Origin: Planctomycetota bacterium
Lineage (GTDB): Bacteria; Planctomycetota; UBA1135; GCA-002686595
NCBI GenBank assembly: GCA_014237855.1
Contig: JABACD010000008.1
Span: 1-64,000 of the forward strand
Reading direction: 5' to 3'
Length of the DNA stretch: 64,000 nucleotides
The position numbers and the translations under genes were made by a program. Below the pieces are notes generated by a model, which searched no databases, was not told the DNA's origin, and saw only the letters and a program-made list of their open reading frames with translations. This document shows, in pieces, positions 1 through 8,457 of this stretch (the first letter of the stretch is position 1; each line of letters starts with the position of its first letter).

Positions 1-1015
1 CTGCCAGTAGCGAGAGCGGCAGCAGGTGACGGTTTGAGCTCCCAACCCAGATACGCAGCAAGTGCGGCACGACGAGCCCGAGGAAGGCGATCTGGCCCGC
101 AACAGCCACTGCCGAGGCAGCAGCCAGGGAGGCAGCAGCCAGGGTCAAGAGCTTGACCCTGGCCGTGTTGACACCGAGAGAGGCTGCGTCTTCCTCACCA
201 CCGGCGAAGATGTCCAGTTCACGCGAAACAAATGGCAAGACCAGGAGCGAGAGCAACATCCCACCCCAGACGACCGCGATGCGTGAGCTACCGTGGTCCT
301 CGAGGGAACCAAACGTCCAGCTCACCAGCGCCTTGGCCACCTCCAGGTTGTCGGACATGGCAAACGACTGCATCGCGACCAGCAGACCACCGAGGCAGGT
401 ATTCACTGCGATCCCAGCCAGCAGCAAGGTCGGAACCGAGATCCGTCCTCCGCGAGTCCCGAGCGCGTTGACCAGGAAGGTCGTCAGCATCGCACCGCCA
501 AAGGCGCAGGCTGAGACGAACATCGGGGCTCGCTCCAGAGCTGTCACGACGACCATCGACGGACCGTACCCAGCCACCAACAGGATCGCGATCGAGGCTC
601 CGACACTGGCTCCGGTACTGATCCCGAGAATCGAGGGGGAGGCCAGGGCGTTTCGGAAGATGCCCTGGAGCAAGGCTCCCGAATAGGCCAAGGATGCCCC
701 GACGGCAATTGCCACCATGGTGCGACGGATGCGCAGGACCAGAATGGTCTGCTCGCTGCCACTCAACTCATCGCCCAGGCCCAGCAGAGCTGTGAGACCG
801 GTCACGACATCTGCTCCACTCAGGTTCAGGGTGCTCCCGTAGCACAGAGATCCGAAGGACAGGAGTGCGAGGCCGAGCGTCAGAATCGCGGCAGTGAAGC
901 GCGGAGATCGCAGGGATCGAGACAAGGGGTGGCGTGGCTTGGAGGGAACGAGTCGGATTGGGGGGGCTTTCGGCGCGACAAAGATATCAGTTCGACCCGC
1001 CTGAGGCTCAACCAT
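1..1015 (-). CDS. FecCD-family ABC transporter permease (3' end beyond window)
   Basis: An open minus-strand frame starts at ATG 1015 and runs off the left edge without a stop, giving 338 visible residues. It would form the membrane channel of a metal-chelate, siderophore or cobalamin importer. After about 45 polar residues it has several hydrophobic helices, the 'LRIRRTMVAIAVGASLA' segment and, near the visible end, 'GLVVPHLLR' followed by 'NRHLLPLS', all typical of FecCD/BtuC. Family members have about 330-350 residues, so with the N-terminal extension only a short C-terminal part is missing. The divergent neighbour encodes a matching binding lipoprotein; an ATPase may lie beyond the edge. 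The substrate cannot be told. No clear ribosome binding site supports this ATG, so a start further downstream is possible. Confidence 0.85.
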   Translation of the reverse strand, partial: MVEPQAGRTDIFVAPKAPPIRLVPSKPRHPLSRSLRSPRFTAAILTLGLALLSFGSLCYGSTLNLSGADVVTGLTALLGLGDELSGSEQTILVLRIRRTMVAIAVGASLAYSGALLQGIFRNALASPSILGISTGASVGASIAILLVAGYGPSMVVVTALERAPMFVSACAFGGAMLTTFLVNALGTRGGRISVPTLLLAGIAVNTCLGGLLVAMQSFAMSDNLEVAKALVSWTFGSLEDHGSSRIAVVWGGMLLSLLVLPFVSRELDIFAGGEEDAASLGVNTARVKLLTLAAASLAAASAVAVAGQIAFLGLVVPHLLRIWVGSSNRHLLPLSLLA

Positions 1016-1069
1016 GGACCGCCAGAGGCCGTGGTTGGCTCGAAGTCCATCGTTTGGGCTGCTCCAGCC

Positions 1070-2137
1070 ATGAAGTCCGGGGCCGTTCGGGCTAGGCTTC
1101 GCGCCATGATCGCACCAGACCTCCTGCGCCTCGGCTCCCTCTCTGCCGGCCTGCTCGTTGCCGCGCTCCTGATACCCTCCTGCTCCGAGAGCAATAGCGC
1201 TCCCTATTCCACCTCGGCAGGAAGCGTACAGAAGGCCAGCCAGCAGCAAGGAGGTGTCCGGCTCCCCGAGATCACGCCAGCCACGGGGTTCCCCGCCAAG
1301 GTCAAGAACTTCGATGGCCACACCGTCCTCCTGGAGTCCCCGCCCAGCCGCTTGATTGCTGGGAACGCAAGCCTGCTCGACGCACTGATCCCTCTGGTCG
1401 AACCAGGGCGCATGGCCGCCCTACCCAGCACGGCTTTCTCTTACTCTTCCTTGGCGGTGGACCCTGGGGTGTGGAAGGAGGTCCCTGTACTGCGGCGCTT
1501 TGACGCCGAGGAGATCCTCGGGCCATCACCAGACCTCGTTCTGATTCAGGCCTATCAAGCAGGCTCTGCCATAGACCGAATCATCGAGCGCGACGTGCCG
1601 GTCGTTGTCTTTCCCGTCGCCAGTTCATGGAAGAGCATCCTCGGGCAGATCCGGTGCCTGTCACGGTTGATGGATGTAGCAGCTCGCGGTGAGAAGGTCA
1701 TCGGTGGACTCGAAGAGCGCCGGCAAGGCCTGCAGACACGGGCCAGGCGCTCGGGAATGCGGGTCCTGCCCTACGGGAACTACGGATCCGGCGGTACCAC
1801 CGCAGGCTCAGGAACAACCTGGCAGGTCATGATCGAGCTCGCTGGTATGCGAAACGCCGCCGCCGAGGCCGGCCTGGACGCGCACCCGGAGATCGACTTC
1901 GAGCAGCTGCTCTCAATCGACCCCGACTTCTTCCTGATTGCCAGGAGTGAGGGCCAGTCTGGCAGTGGCTCACTCGAGATCCTCATGGCCGAGCCTCTCC
2001 TGGCAGACCTCCAGGCCATCCGAGAGCGACGCTTCCTTGTTCTACCGGAGTACCTCTACTCCGCTGCATCGCAGCAGCTACTGACCGCCGCCGAGAGCAT
2101 GGCGAGTCAGGCGGATGCCCTGCTCAGTACCGACTGA
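1070..2137 (+). CDS. Periplasmic-binding lipoprotein (BtuF/FecB-like, helical-backbone metal receptor)
   Basis: The 355-residue protein has an Arg-rich n-region, a hydrophobic stretch and a lipobox-like IPSC, so it is probably a lipid-anchored substrate-binding protein. After the signal come the features of the helical-backbone metal-receptor family: 'SPPSRLIAGNASLLDALIPL', a central 'GPSPDLVLIQ', and a C-terminal 'DPDFFLIAR' with 'AIRERRFLVLPE'. It is divergent from the FecCD permease, with which it presumably makes an importer for an iron chelate or cobalamin. The reading frame is open back to 929, but that part overlaps the permease gene. ATG 1070 gives a basic n-region; ATG 1106 also yields a usable signal peptide. 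Neither has a good ribosome binding site. Confidence 0.8.
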   Translation: MKSGAVRARLRAMIAPDLLRLGSLSAGLLVAALLIPSCSESNSAPYSTSAGSVQKASQQQGGVRLPEITPATGFPAKVKNFDGHTVLLESPPSRLIAGNASLLDALIPLVEPGRMAALPSTAFSYSSLAVDPGVWKEVPVLRRFDAEEILGPSPDLVLIQAYQAGSAIDRIIERDVPVVVFPVASSWKSILGQIRCLSRLMDVAARGEKVIGGLEERRQGLQTRARRSGMRVLPYGNYGSGGTTAGSGTTWQVMIELAGMRNAAAEAGLDAHPEIDFEQLLSIDPDFFLIARSEGQSGSGSLEILMAEPLLADLQAIRERRFLVLPEYLYSAASQQLLTAAESMASQADALLSTD

Positions 2138-2154
2138 GAGGGCCAACGGCTGAA

Positions 2155-2177
2155 CCCCCTGCCGACCTGCGAGGGGG
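2155..2177. terminator. Possible bidirectional hairpin between convergent genes
   Basis: CCCCCT (2155-2160) can pair with AGGGGG (2172-2177) around an 11-base loop, just after the binding-lipoprotein stop and before the end of the convergent PpiD-like gene. There is no T-run on either side, so this is weak evidence for termination. Confidence 0.25.
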
Positions 2178-2296
2178 CCCCTCGGCTTCAGATCGGCCAC
2201 TCCACAACCAGAGCAGGCCCTGCCCGGGAGCCTCTCGCTCCTGATCAGGACCTGGTCTCGAGCCTCCCAGCGGGAGGTCTGGTGGATCCTCGTGGC

Positions 2297-4195
2297 CTAG
2301 GCGTCCTCGGTGTCGTCCTCGGTGTCGTCCTCGAGGGAAGCCAGGTAGACATTGAAGTTCTCCATGACCCAGTTGCTGTCACCAAACGTGCTGGCGAAGT
2401 AGGTGGAGTTGGCCGTGGTGCGCATCTGATTCGTGATGTCAGCAGCCTCCTGCGGCGTCATGCTCGTGACATCACCCTCGCGCTTACCCGCGACTCGAAC
2501 AAGGTACGCCGCCTGACCATCACGAGTTGCCTCAGCTGCGATGACCACACCTTCGTCCAGACTGAACAGAATCGACTTGGCTCGAATGAAGAACTCGGCC
2601 TGCGTGGGCTTGTCATCCGGTCCCTTTGACTTGGGAAACTGACGATCATAGCCACGCTCCTCGACAGCGAGACCGGCGGCCTCGACAGCAGCCTTGAATT
2701 CCTCTGCGGTTGCCGAGACTTCGAACTCGCCTTCCTCCGGACGCTCACCGAAAGCATCGCGAATGAGCTCTAGCTTCTCCGTCGCAAGTTGAGGAGCTCT
2801 CTCCTCTGCCCACTTGGTCGCCACTTCATCTCGAATTTCGGGGAAGACCGGGAGCTCGGGCTCGCGCACCTCGATCACCTGAGTCACGACCAGGCCATCC
2901 TCCTCCACTGCCACGCGACTGCTATAAGACCCTTCAATCGTGTCGATGCTTCCAAAGGAGTAGCGACCAGCCCAGGGCTCCTCGCCCTCGAGCCACGCGT
3001 TGCGTGAGCGAGGGGGAACTCGCTGGAACTGCAGGCCCAGTGCGATGGCTTCAGTTTGCAGGTCGATCACCTCCCCCTCGGTCTGACGGCGCTTGATGTC
3101 TGCAAGCCAGTCGATCATCGAGTAGTAGACCGGTGCCTCGCGGCGAGCCTGGTCGGCGACCTCTTCGAATGTGAAGAAACGGGCCTCGTCCGGGTTTTCC
3201 TCGAGAGCCTTCATCGCCGCATCGTCCTCCGGGTCGGGGGCCGGCTTGGCGAAGCGTACGTGGCTGAAGCTGTTGTAGTATCGATTGGCCAGCTCCTCCG
3301 CGTCCTCGTCCTCGGGGCGGGGAAAGCGCTCGAACAGCCCTGAGAAGTCAACAGCAACGATCGTGGGATCGTAATAGGCCACGTCTGCAGCCAGGCTACG
3401 ATCGCTCATGAAGGGGCGCTGCTGAAAGGCCGGCAGGGCCGTGAACCAGTCCTCTAGCTCATCGTCCGGGATGATAACTGACCTGGCATTCTCCAGCTCC
3501 GACTCTGCAAGAGCCTCGACGTACTCGAAGTTGAATTCCTCTGCCCCCAGCTTCCAGCGATCGATGACAGCGTCGGGTAAGACCTCCGAAGCGGTGGAAC
3601 TCGTGATCAGCAAGTAGCGCCTCACCACCAGCCCACGTCGCAGGACTTCCTCGTAGGCGGAGGCTGACAGTTCCCGCTGACTTCGCAGGTAGTTCTGATA
3701 GACCTCCACGCTCCCAAAGGCCTCCAGGATCGTGTCGGCGACCTCGGAATTCGCCACGTAGATCCCAGACCTCTCGGCAAGCCCCTCCAGGATCAGGAAG
3801 CGCGCCAGCTGGTAGTCCTCACTCGGATCGACCTGCCCCAGGAGAAGGTAGGGCATCAGGTTCTCCAGTCGGGCGAAGGCGCGCTTCTCCGTGTAGAACT
3901 CGGCCCTGTCCATCGTGATCTTCTCGCCGTCCGGTGTGGTCCAGGACAGGTACGTCGCCCCGGCCGACTGTCCATCACCCGACAGGGTTGACATCATCGG
4001 GCCCGTGACTGAGAAGATCAGCAGCAGGAAGACGACCAGGAAGAGGTTGAAGAGAAACCTCCAACGGCTCGTGCCCTTGGGGGCCTCGACCAGGTGGTGT
4101 TCGGCGTGCTGATCGGCAACCTCAGCTGAGTGCTGGACATGAGCCTGCTTCTCGGCCACGTTGGCCGCGTGCTTCTTCTCGCGATTCTTGGACAT
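2297..4195 (-). CDS. PpiD/SurA-N-like membrane-anchored foldase
   Basis: 632 residues from ATG 4195; the frame is open back to 4279 but that part looks non-coding. A His/Lys-rich cytoplasmic N-terminus of about 45 residues precedes one membrane helix (about 45-65, 'FLFNLFLVVFLLLIFSV'), followed by a large periplasmic part. The arrangement of one N-terminal anchor, a SurA-N-like helical region ('LEGLAERSGIYVANSEVADTI') and a long C-terminal helical chain is that of PpiD. A canonical parvulin catalytic core is not obvious, so a chaperone rather than isomerase role is possible. The tail ends in a repeated acidic DDTED motif encoded by a short DNA repeat. It lies after scpB on the same strand, 317 bases away. 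Fairly sure of the superfamily, unsure of activity. Confidence 0.7.
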   Translation of the reverse strand: MSKNREKKHAANVAEKQAHVQHSAEVADQHAEHHLVEAPKGTSRWRFLFNLFLVVFLLLIFSVTGPMMSTLSGDGQSAGATYLSWTTPDGEKITMDRAEFYTEKRAFARLENLMPYLLLGQVDPSEDYQLARFLILEGLAERSGIYVANSEVADTILEAFGSVEVYQNYLRSQRELSASAYEEVLRRGLVVRRYLLITSSTASEVLPDAVIDRWKLGAEEFNFEYVEALAESELENARSVIIPDDELEDWFTALPAFQQRPFMSDRSLAADVAYYDPTIVAVDFSGLFERFPRPEDEDAEELANRYYNSFSHVRFAKPAPDPEDDAAMKALEENPDEARFFTFEEVADQARREAPVYYSMIDWLADIKRRQTEGEVIDLQTEAIALGLQFQRVPPRSRNAWLEGEEPWAGRYSFGSIDTIEGSYSSRVAVEEDGLVVTQVIEVREPELPVFPEIRDEVATKWAEERAPQLATEKLELIRDAFGERPEEGEFEVSATAEEFKAAVEAAGLAVEERGYDRQFPKSKGPDDKPTQAEFFIRAKSILFSLDEGVVIAAEATRDGQAAYLVRVAGKREGDVTSMTPQEAADITNQMRTTANSTYFASTFGDSNWVMENFNVYLASLEDDTEDDTEDA

Positions 4196-4512
4196 GGTCT
4201 CGTTCGGGACCCGCTTCAGGGGGTCACCAGGGCGAAGGAGGCCCCAAATGGGGCTTCGGTGCACGGCATCATTCGCCACGCACCGCGAGTTGGGGCAAGA
4301 GTGTACGGCCCCCCTGGAGGCAGGCGCAAGAGAGCGACTCCCTCACGATTCGCCTCGGACGGGGCGGCCTTCGCCCAGGGAAGCACATGGGCCCGGGCAC
4401 CGACCGGCCTGATATTGCCCTGAAGGGCCCGAGAGCCAGCCTGGCCCGGCAGGAGTCCGAAGATCCCGTCTCCCACTGGTACGCCGCCAGAGTCGTCAGG
4501 ATGACGCCTGTT
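4196..4512. other. Intergenic spacer between scpB and the PpiD-like gene
   Basis: 317 bases with no convincing gene. The only structure noticed is a GC-rich hairpin near 4231-4258 (GCCCC/GGGGC stem, AAAT loop) in what would be the 5' leader of the PpiD-like gene. No promoter could be recognised. Confidence 0.4.
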
Positions 4513-5313
4513 CTACTCCTTGAGCAGCTCGCCGTCCCGGGGCAGATCCTTGAGGCTTCCCATCCCGAATCGGTCCAGGAACTCCTTGCTGGTCCCATAT
4601 TGCAGGGGTGAGCCAGGAACATCCGCACGGCCCGTGACACGTGCCAGGCCCCGGTCGACCAGATTTCGCAGCATGGCACCACACTGCACACCCCGGATGG
4701 CCTCGATCTCCGCCTTGGTGACCGGCTGGCGATAGGCGATCACCGCCAGGGTCTCCAGACCAGCCGGAGACAGCTTGTCGGCCTTGCGAGCCTTGACCAG
4801 TCTGGCGACCGTCTCCTGGGCCTCCGGAGAGGTCATCAGTCGCCAGCCCCCTGCGATCTCTCGCAGCTCTAGTGGCAACCCGGACTTCGCCAGGCGCTCG
4901 GCAATCTCCTCCAGGGCCCCTGTTATCCTGGCACGACGGGGACCCTCCAGGAGCCTCGAGAGCCGACCCGTCCCCAGAGGATCAGGGGAGGCAAAGACCA
5001 GGGCTGAGACTGCCGCCACGAGCTCCTCGTCGCTGAGCGATTCGCCAGGGCCGGGCTGAGGCTCCTCCTCAGGTTCATCCTCCACCGGCTCCACCTCGCC
5101 ACCAGCCCCATCAGACACCACGGCAGCCCCCTCTTGGAGCTCAGCGGCGTCGTCCTCCGGCTCCGGCGCCTCCGCGGGACCTTCGCCTGTCTCCGGAGAG
5201 TCCTCCGGATCGGGAAGCTCGGCTCGTTCGGCTTCAGACTCGGTCATGGTCGACTCGGTCATCTCGGGCTCGCTCTCGAGCAGGACCTCGGTGCTCTGGA
5301 TCGTCTCACTCAT
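4513..5313 (-). CDS. scpB: Segregation and condensation protein B
   Basis: 266 residues from ATG 5313. ScpB binds ScpA and SMC as part of the condensin complex that organises and segregates chromosomes. About 85 N-terminal residues form a very acidic low-complexity region (Glu, Asp, Pro), which normal ScpB lacks. The core then shows the two winged-helix units: 'LSDEELVAAVSALVFASPDPL' and 'LEIAGGWRLMTSPEA'-like strands, then the family hallmark 'LSPAGLETLAVIAYRQPVTKAEIE' with 'RGV' and 'LVDRGLARVTGR', ending 'GTSKEFLDRFGM', 'LKDLP'. Its partner scpA is not in the window. The frame could begin at 5352, but MSETIQ at 5313 is the more natural start. Confidence 0.92.
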   Translation of the reverse strand: MSETIQSTEVLLESEPEMTESTMTESEAERAELPDPEDSPETGEGPAEAPEPEDDAAELQEGAAVVSDGAGGEVEPVEDEPEEEPQPGPGESLSDEELVAAVSALVFASPDPLGTGRLSRLLEGPRRARITGALEEIAERLAKSGLPLELREIAGGWRLMTSPEAQETVARLVKARKADKLSPAGLETLAVIAYRQPVTKAEIEAIRGVQCGAMLRNLVDRGLARVTGRADVPGSPLQYGTSKEFLDRFGMGSLKDLPRDGELLKE

Positions 5314-5412
5314 GTCGGCTGTGAGCTTCGCCCTTCCGCGGCCTCGAATCAAGCTCCAGCGTGCTCCGAGAGACCCTTTCCTTGCTCCATCTTCCGAACG
5401 GTGTGATTCGTC

Positions 5413-6426
5413 TCAGGGCCGGGAGGGGCCCGCGGGCTCTCCGATCAGGTCGAAGAACGGCGCGAAGTCTGCCGGAGTCCTCTCGCTCATCTCCACTTTC
5501 CAGAGCCAGTACTCGGGCTCGGTCACCGGTGACTGGGACAGGCTGGCCTCGATGGCCCCAGAGACCTCGTCCCAGCTGCCCGAGAGCGCCGTGTGGAACT
5601 CCTCAGGCAACAGCAGGAGCCAGCGATCGGCCTCCAGGATCGGGCCCCCGACCTCCCCTGCGGTCGTCGAATAGGCCAGGCGGGAGAGGGCCGATTCATT
5701 TCGTACCACGGGCGGTATGCGCCCACCGCCCTTTCCGCTCGGATCGATGCTCAGCTCCCCCGCCACGCGAGCGAAGGGCTCCCCCGCCTCGATTCGTGCC
5801 AGGGCCCCATCTGCCTCCTCGCGAGTCTCTGCAACGAGCACCCGGACCTCAGCCCAGTCCTGGGTGTAGATGAACTCCCTCACCACGCGCTCGGCCAGGA
5901 GCCTCCTCCGAACATCCTCGCGAACCCCCAGGCGATAGCGTGTGGGATCGAGTCCGAGCCCACCCGCGATCCACTCGTCCAGGCTGACCCCTGGTTGGTT
6001 GCGTTGCAACCCACTCTCGAGCTCCGCAATAGCGATGGCGAACTGGGCACCCAGCTCCTCATCGCTGATGGTGATGCCCAGTCTCTCCGCCTCGGCTGTC
6101 ACAAGTCGGGTGGTCACCAGATTCTCAAGCATGTCCCGCAGACCGACACTGTCCGTGAGCATCCAAGCCGAGAGCAACTCGGAGACGAAGACCTCTCGGT
6201 CGCCGACTCGCGCCACGACTGGCTCATTGACTTCAGCCTGTACAGCTACAGCCGCGCTGAGGTCTGAGTCAACGTCAGCCCCCGAAGGGCTGGCCGTCTC
6301 AACCTCCGCCTTCGAGGCCTCCGACATCGCGCGTCGGGGAACGGAGGGATTTGAAGACTTGCACGCGCTACCCACCAATGCCACCACGGTGGCGAGGAGC
6401 AGGGCTTGGGTTCTTGTGGTTCTCAT
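5413..6426 (-). CDS. SurA/PrsA-like parvulin lipoprotein
   Basis: 337 residues. A signal peptide ends in the lipobox VGSAC (Cys22), so the protein should be lipid-anchored. After a Ser/Ala-rich linker comes a SurA-N-like helical domain ('NLVTTRLVTAEAERLGITISDEELGAQF') and then a parvulin-like region from about residue 190 ('AEVRVLVAETREEADGALARIEAGEPFARVAGELSID' pattern with 'SGKGGGRIPPV'). It begins one base after the stop of the TPR/zinc-motif gene, so it is the distal member of the pseudopilin operon. It may help fold or stabilise pseudopilins or their cargo. Isomerase activity is inferred from family only. Confidence 0.8.
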   Translation of the reverse strand: MRTTRTQALLLATVVALVGSACKSSNPSVPRRAMSEASKAEVETASPSGADVDSDLSAAVAVQAEVNEPVVARVGDREVFVSELLSAWMLTDSVGLRDMLENLVTTRLVTAEAERLGITISDEELGAQFAIAIAELESGLQRNQPGVSLDEWIAGGLGLDPTRYRLGVREDVRRRLLAERVVREFIYTQDWAEVRVLVAETREEADGALARIEAGEPFARVAGELSIDPSGKGGGRIPPVVRNESALSRLAYSTTAGEVGGPILEADRWLLLLPEEFHTALSGSWDEVSGAIEASLSQSPVTEPEYWLWKVEMSERTPADFAPFFDLIGEPAGPSRP

Positions 6427-6427
6427 G

Positions 6428-7957
6428 TCAGCGATAACGAATTCGGCGAACGCGGCCTATGCCGTGACAGGTCGGGCAGTGCACATTCTGCCGGCCGGAC
6501 CTGCTCCCCTCTCGAGCATCTCCGGTGTAGATGATCTCCCGCACACCAGTACCACCACACTCCGAGCAATTCTGGAGCTCCGGTTGTGACCTGACTTCCA
6601 GATCGCCAGCATTCTCAGCGTAGTAAGCAATGATCCAGTTCCGCCTCGCAGAACTCTGCATGAGCGACCAGGCGTTCTCGATCTCGTCCAAGTCCTCTTC
6701 CGACTTCCGCGAACGCTTGGCCATCTGCTGATTTCGCAACCACTTGTTGATCTTCTCAGCCTGCGCAGCGCGCTCCTTGTCACGAGCAGTCTCGGGCTCC
6801 TCCGCTAGAACCTCCGCAACCCCTCCCTTGAGGGCGTCCTCTTCCCCCAGCAGCCAGGTACCGTGGCCGTAGGAGGCTGGTTTCCAGCGCAAGGCCTTGC
6901 GCTCGATGAAGAACTGTCGCACCTGATCCTCCTCGAGGTCGAGCCACTTCTTCCTCATGGTCTCCGTGACATTCTTGACGATCTCCTCGCTCAAGGTCTC
7001 GTCGACATAGGAGAGGGCTTCCTCGAAGTTCAGCTCTCGCCCCGCCGCCGCTGCCAGACGCCCCATCCAGGAGAACCACGAACGACTCACTTCAGTTCGC
7101 ATGTAGTCGGCGCGTGACTTGATTATCTTATCCTCCAACCGGAGGCGATCCGAGCGCAGCGGGCTGTCCTCATAGGTCGCATCGAAGATCGCCAGTTCGT
7201 TGAGAGCCTCGTCAAACCGCTTGCGTCGCTTCAGGTGGTCCACATTGGCCAGGAAGTCGACCTGTTCCTGGCTATCCACCTTCTGCTGCACTCGAGCAAC
7301 GATGGCTTGGATTTCCTTGGTCTTGAAGTTCGGATCAAGCTCCGCGGCTGCCTGGTAGTGCTCCAGAGCATGGGGAAAATCGAGGATGCGCTCGCAGTAC
7401 CTCGCAACCTCGAACTGAGACTCAGCGCTCTCGAGGTCGCTGGAACGCTCCCTCTCCGTGTAGAGATGTTCCTTGCTGTAGATATCCAGAGCAGGGACCT
7501 GAAGACCGACGATGTGGTTTCGCACCAGGCGCTTGGGGATCTGTAGCTGACCTCCCTGGGTCTGATAGAGGATCGCGTCCTCCGTGCGCCCCTGAACAAG
7601 CCCGATGACCTCACGACCATCCGCCAGGACCAGCATTTCCGCCGGAACCAGGATCTCGTCTCCCGTGATGTCCACGTAGCCGTAGAGTGTTCGAAGCTCG
7701 AGGCTCTGCTTGTCCTCGACCATGGACCAGGGCAAGGTGACCAGGCCACCGGTGTCCAGACGCCTGAAGGTCAGGCTCTCGGTGGAGTGATCCTCGACCA
7801 CCCCCCACTGAAAGACCCCCGTGCGCAGCCGGATCATCTCTACATCCTTGGAAGCGCTCTGATGTGCCTCGGCCGAGAGGGCAGAGGCAGCTGTCAGAAC
7901 AGCGCAGAGTAGGCCCTTCGAGAGGGTCTGGCTTACTTTCTTCATGTTCGGCTTCAT
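6428..7957 (-). CDS. Exported TPR protein with C-terminal DnaJ-type CxxCxGxG zinc motifs
   Basis: 509 residues, start ATG 7957 overlapping the upstream stop as ATGA. An N-terminal signal peptide (about 30 residues, ending ALSAEAHQ) is followed by a beta-rich region, helical repeats around residues 170-260 ('FPHALEHYQAAAELDPNF', TPR-like) and a charged helical part with 'WLDLEEDQVRQFF'. The last 45 residues carry CSECGGTG and CPTCHGIG, the CxxCxGxG half-repeats of the DnaJ zinc domain; only one pair is present. It sits between the pseudopilin genes and the parvulin lipoprotein in the same operon. Function is unknown; an assembly or chaperone factor for the pseudopilus is an inference. Confidence 0.75.
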   Translation of the reverse strand: MKPNMKKVSQTLSKGLLCAVLTAASALSAEAHQSASKDVEMIRLRTGVFQWGVVEDHSTESLTFRRLDTGGLVTLPWSMVEDKQSLELRTLYGYVDITGDEILVPAEMLVLADGREVIGLVQGRTEDAILYQTQGGQLQIPKRLVRNHIVGLQVPALDIYSKEHLYTERERSSDLESAESQFEVARYCERILDFPHALEHYQAAAELDPNFKTKEIQAIVARVQQKVDSQEQVDFLANVDHLKRRKRFDEALNELAIFDATYEDSPLRSDRLRLEDKIIKSRADYMRTEVSRSWFSWMGRLAAAAGRELNFEEALSYVDETLSEEIVKNVTETMRKKWLDLEEDQVRQFFIERKALRWKPASYGHGTWLLGEEDALKGGVAEVLAEEPETARDKERAAQAEKINKWLRNQQMAKRSRKSEEDLDEIENAWSLMQSSARRNWIIAYYAENAGDLEVRSQPELQNCSECGGTGVREIIYTGDAREGSRSGRQNVHCPTCHGIGRVRRIRYR

Positions 7958-8457
7958 TCGCTGTCTCCTGAACTCCCAGCATCCTGGGATATCTGCTTGA
8001 ACCCACCGGATTGTTCGATGAATTCTCGCCTGAGTCGCTCCCCAAACGGGAGCTCCTTGATCTTGAGCATCGACCAGGACTTGGAGCGCTTGACTCCAGC
8101 ACTCTCCCAGCGGACCTCGATGTCGACCCTGTATTCTCTCTCGTTATCCGGATTAACCACTGCACGAGCCGTGTAAACAACTCCATCCACCCCCGGAACC
8201 GGCCTATCCACCAGATCACGGGGCTCTCCCAGCTCTCCGTTCTCGTAGACGAACAGGTGGCGGTCGATCTCTGACACAACGGCCTCCACGGCGGCTGTGG
8301 CCTGGGTTCGCAGCTGCGCATGACGGGCAGTCGCCGATCCAAAGGTCAGGAAGGCGATGATTGCGGTCGAGCCGAGGAGCAGGATTGCCATGGCAAGCAA
8401 CACCTCGATGATGGTGAAACCAGCACGCACGCTCACTCTCAGGTGGAGGGTCTTCAC
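7954..8457 (-). CDS. Type II secretion-like minor pseudopilin (GspI-like)
   Basis: 167 residues. The N-terminus has a short basic leader, then G-FTIIEVLLAMAILLLG: a type IV prepilin-peptidase site with Phe at +1 and the conserved Glu at +5, followed by the hydrophobic helix. Its place after a GspJ-like gene and its small size suggest GspI. Both ends overlap the neighbouring genes by four bases (ATGA), indicating translational coupling. The assignment to GspI rather than another minor pseudopilin is by position only. Confidence 0.8.
   Translation of the reverse strand: MKTLHLRVSVRAGFTIIEVLLAMAILLLGSTAIIAFLTFGSATARHAQLRTQATAAVEAVVSEIDRHLFVYENGELGEPRDLVDRPVPGVDGVVYTARAVVNPDNEREYRVDIEVRWESAGVKRSKSWSMLKIKELPFGERLRREFIEQSGGFKQISQDAGSSGDSE

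Noticed and set aside
153-686. 177-codon plus-strand frame at the left edge
   Set aside because: It is the antisense of the FecCD permease, whose minus-strand translation has clear family motifs.
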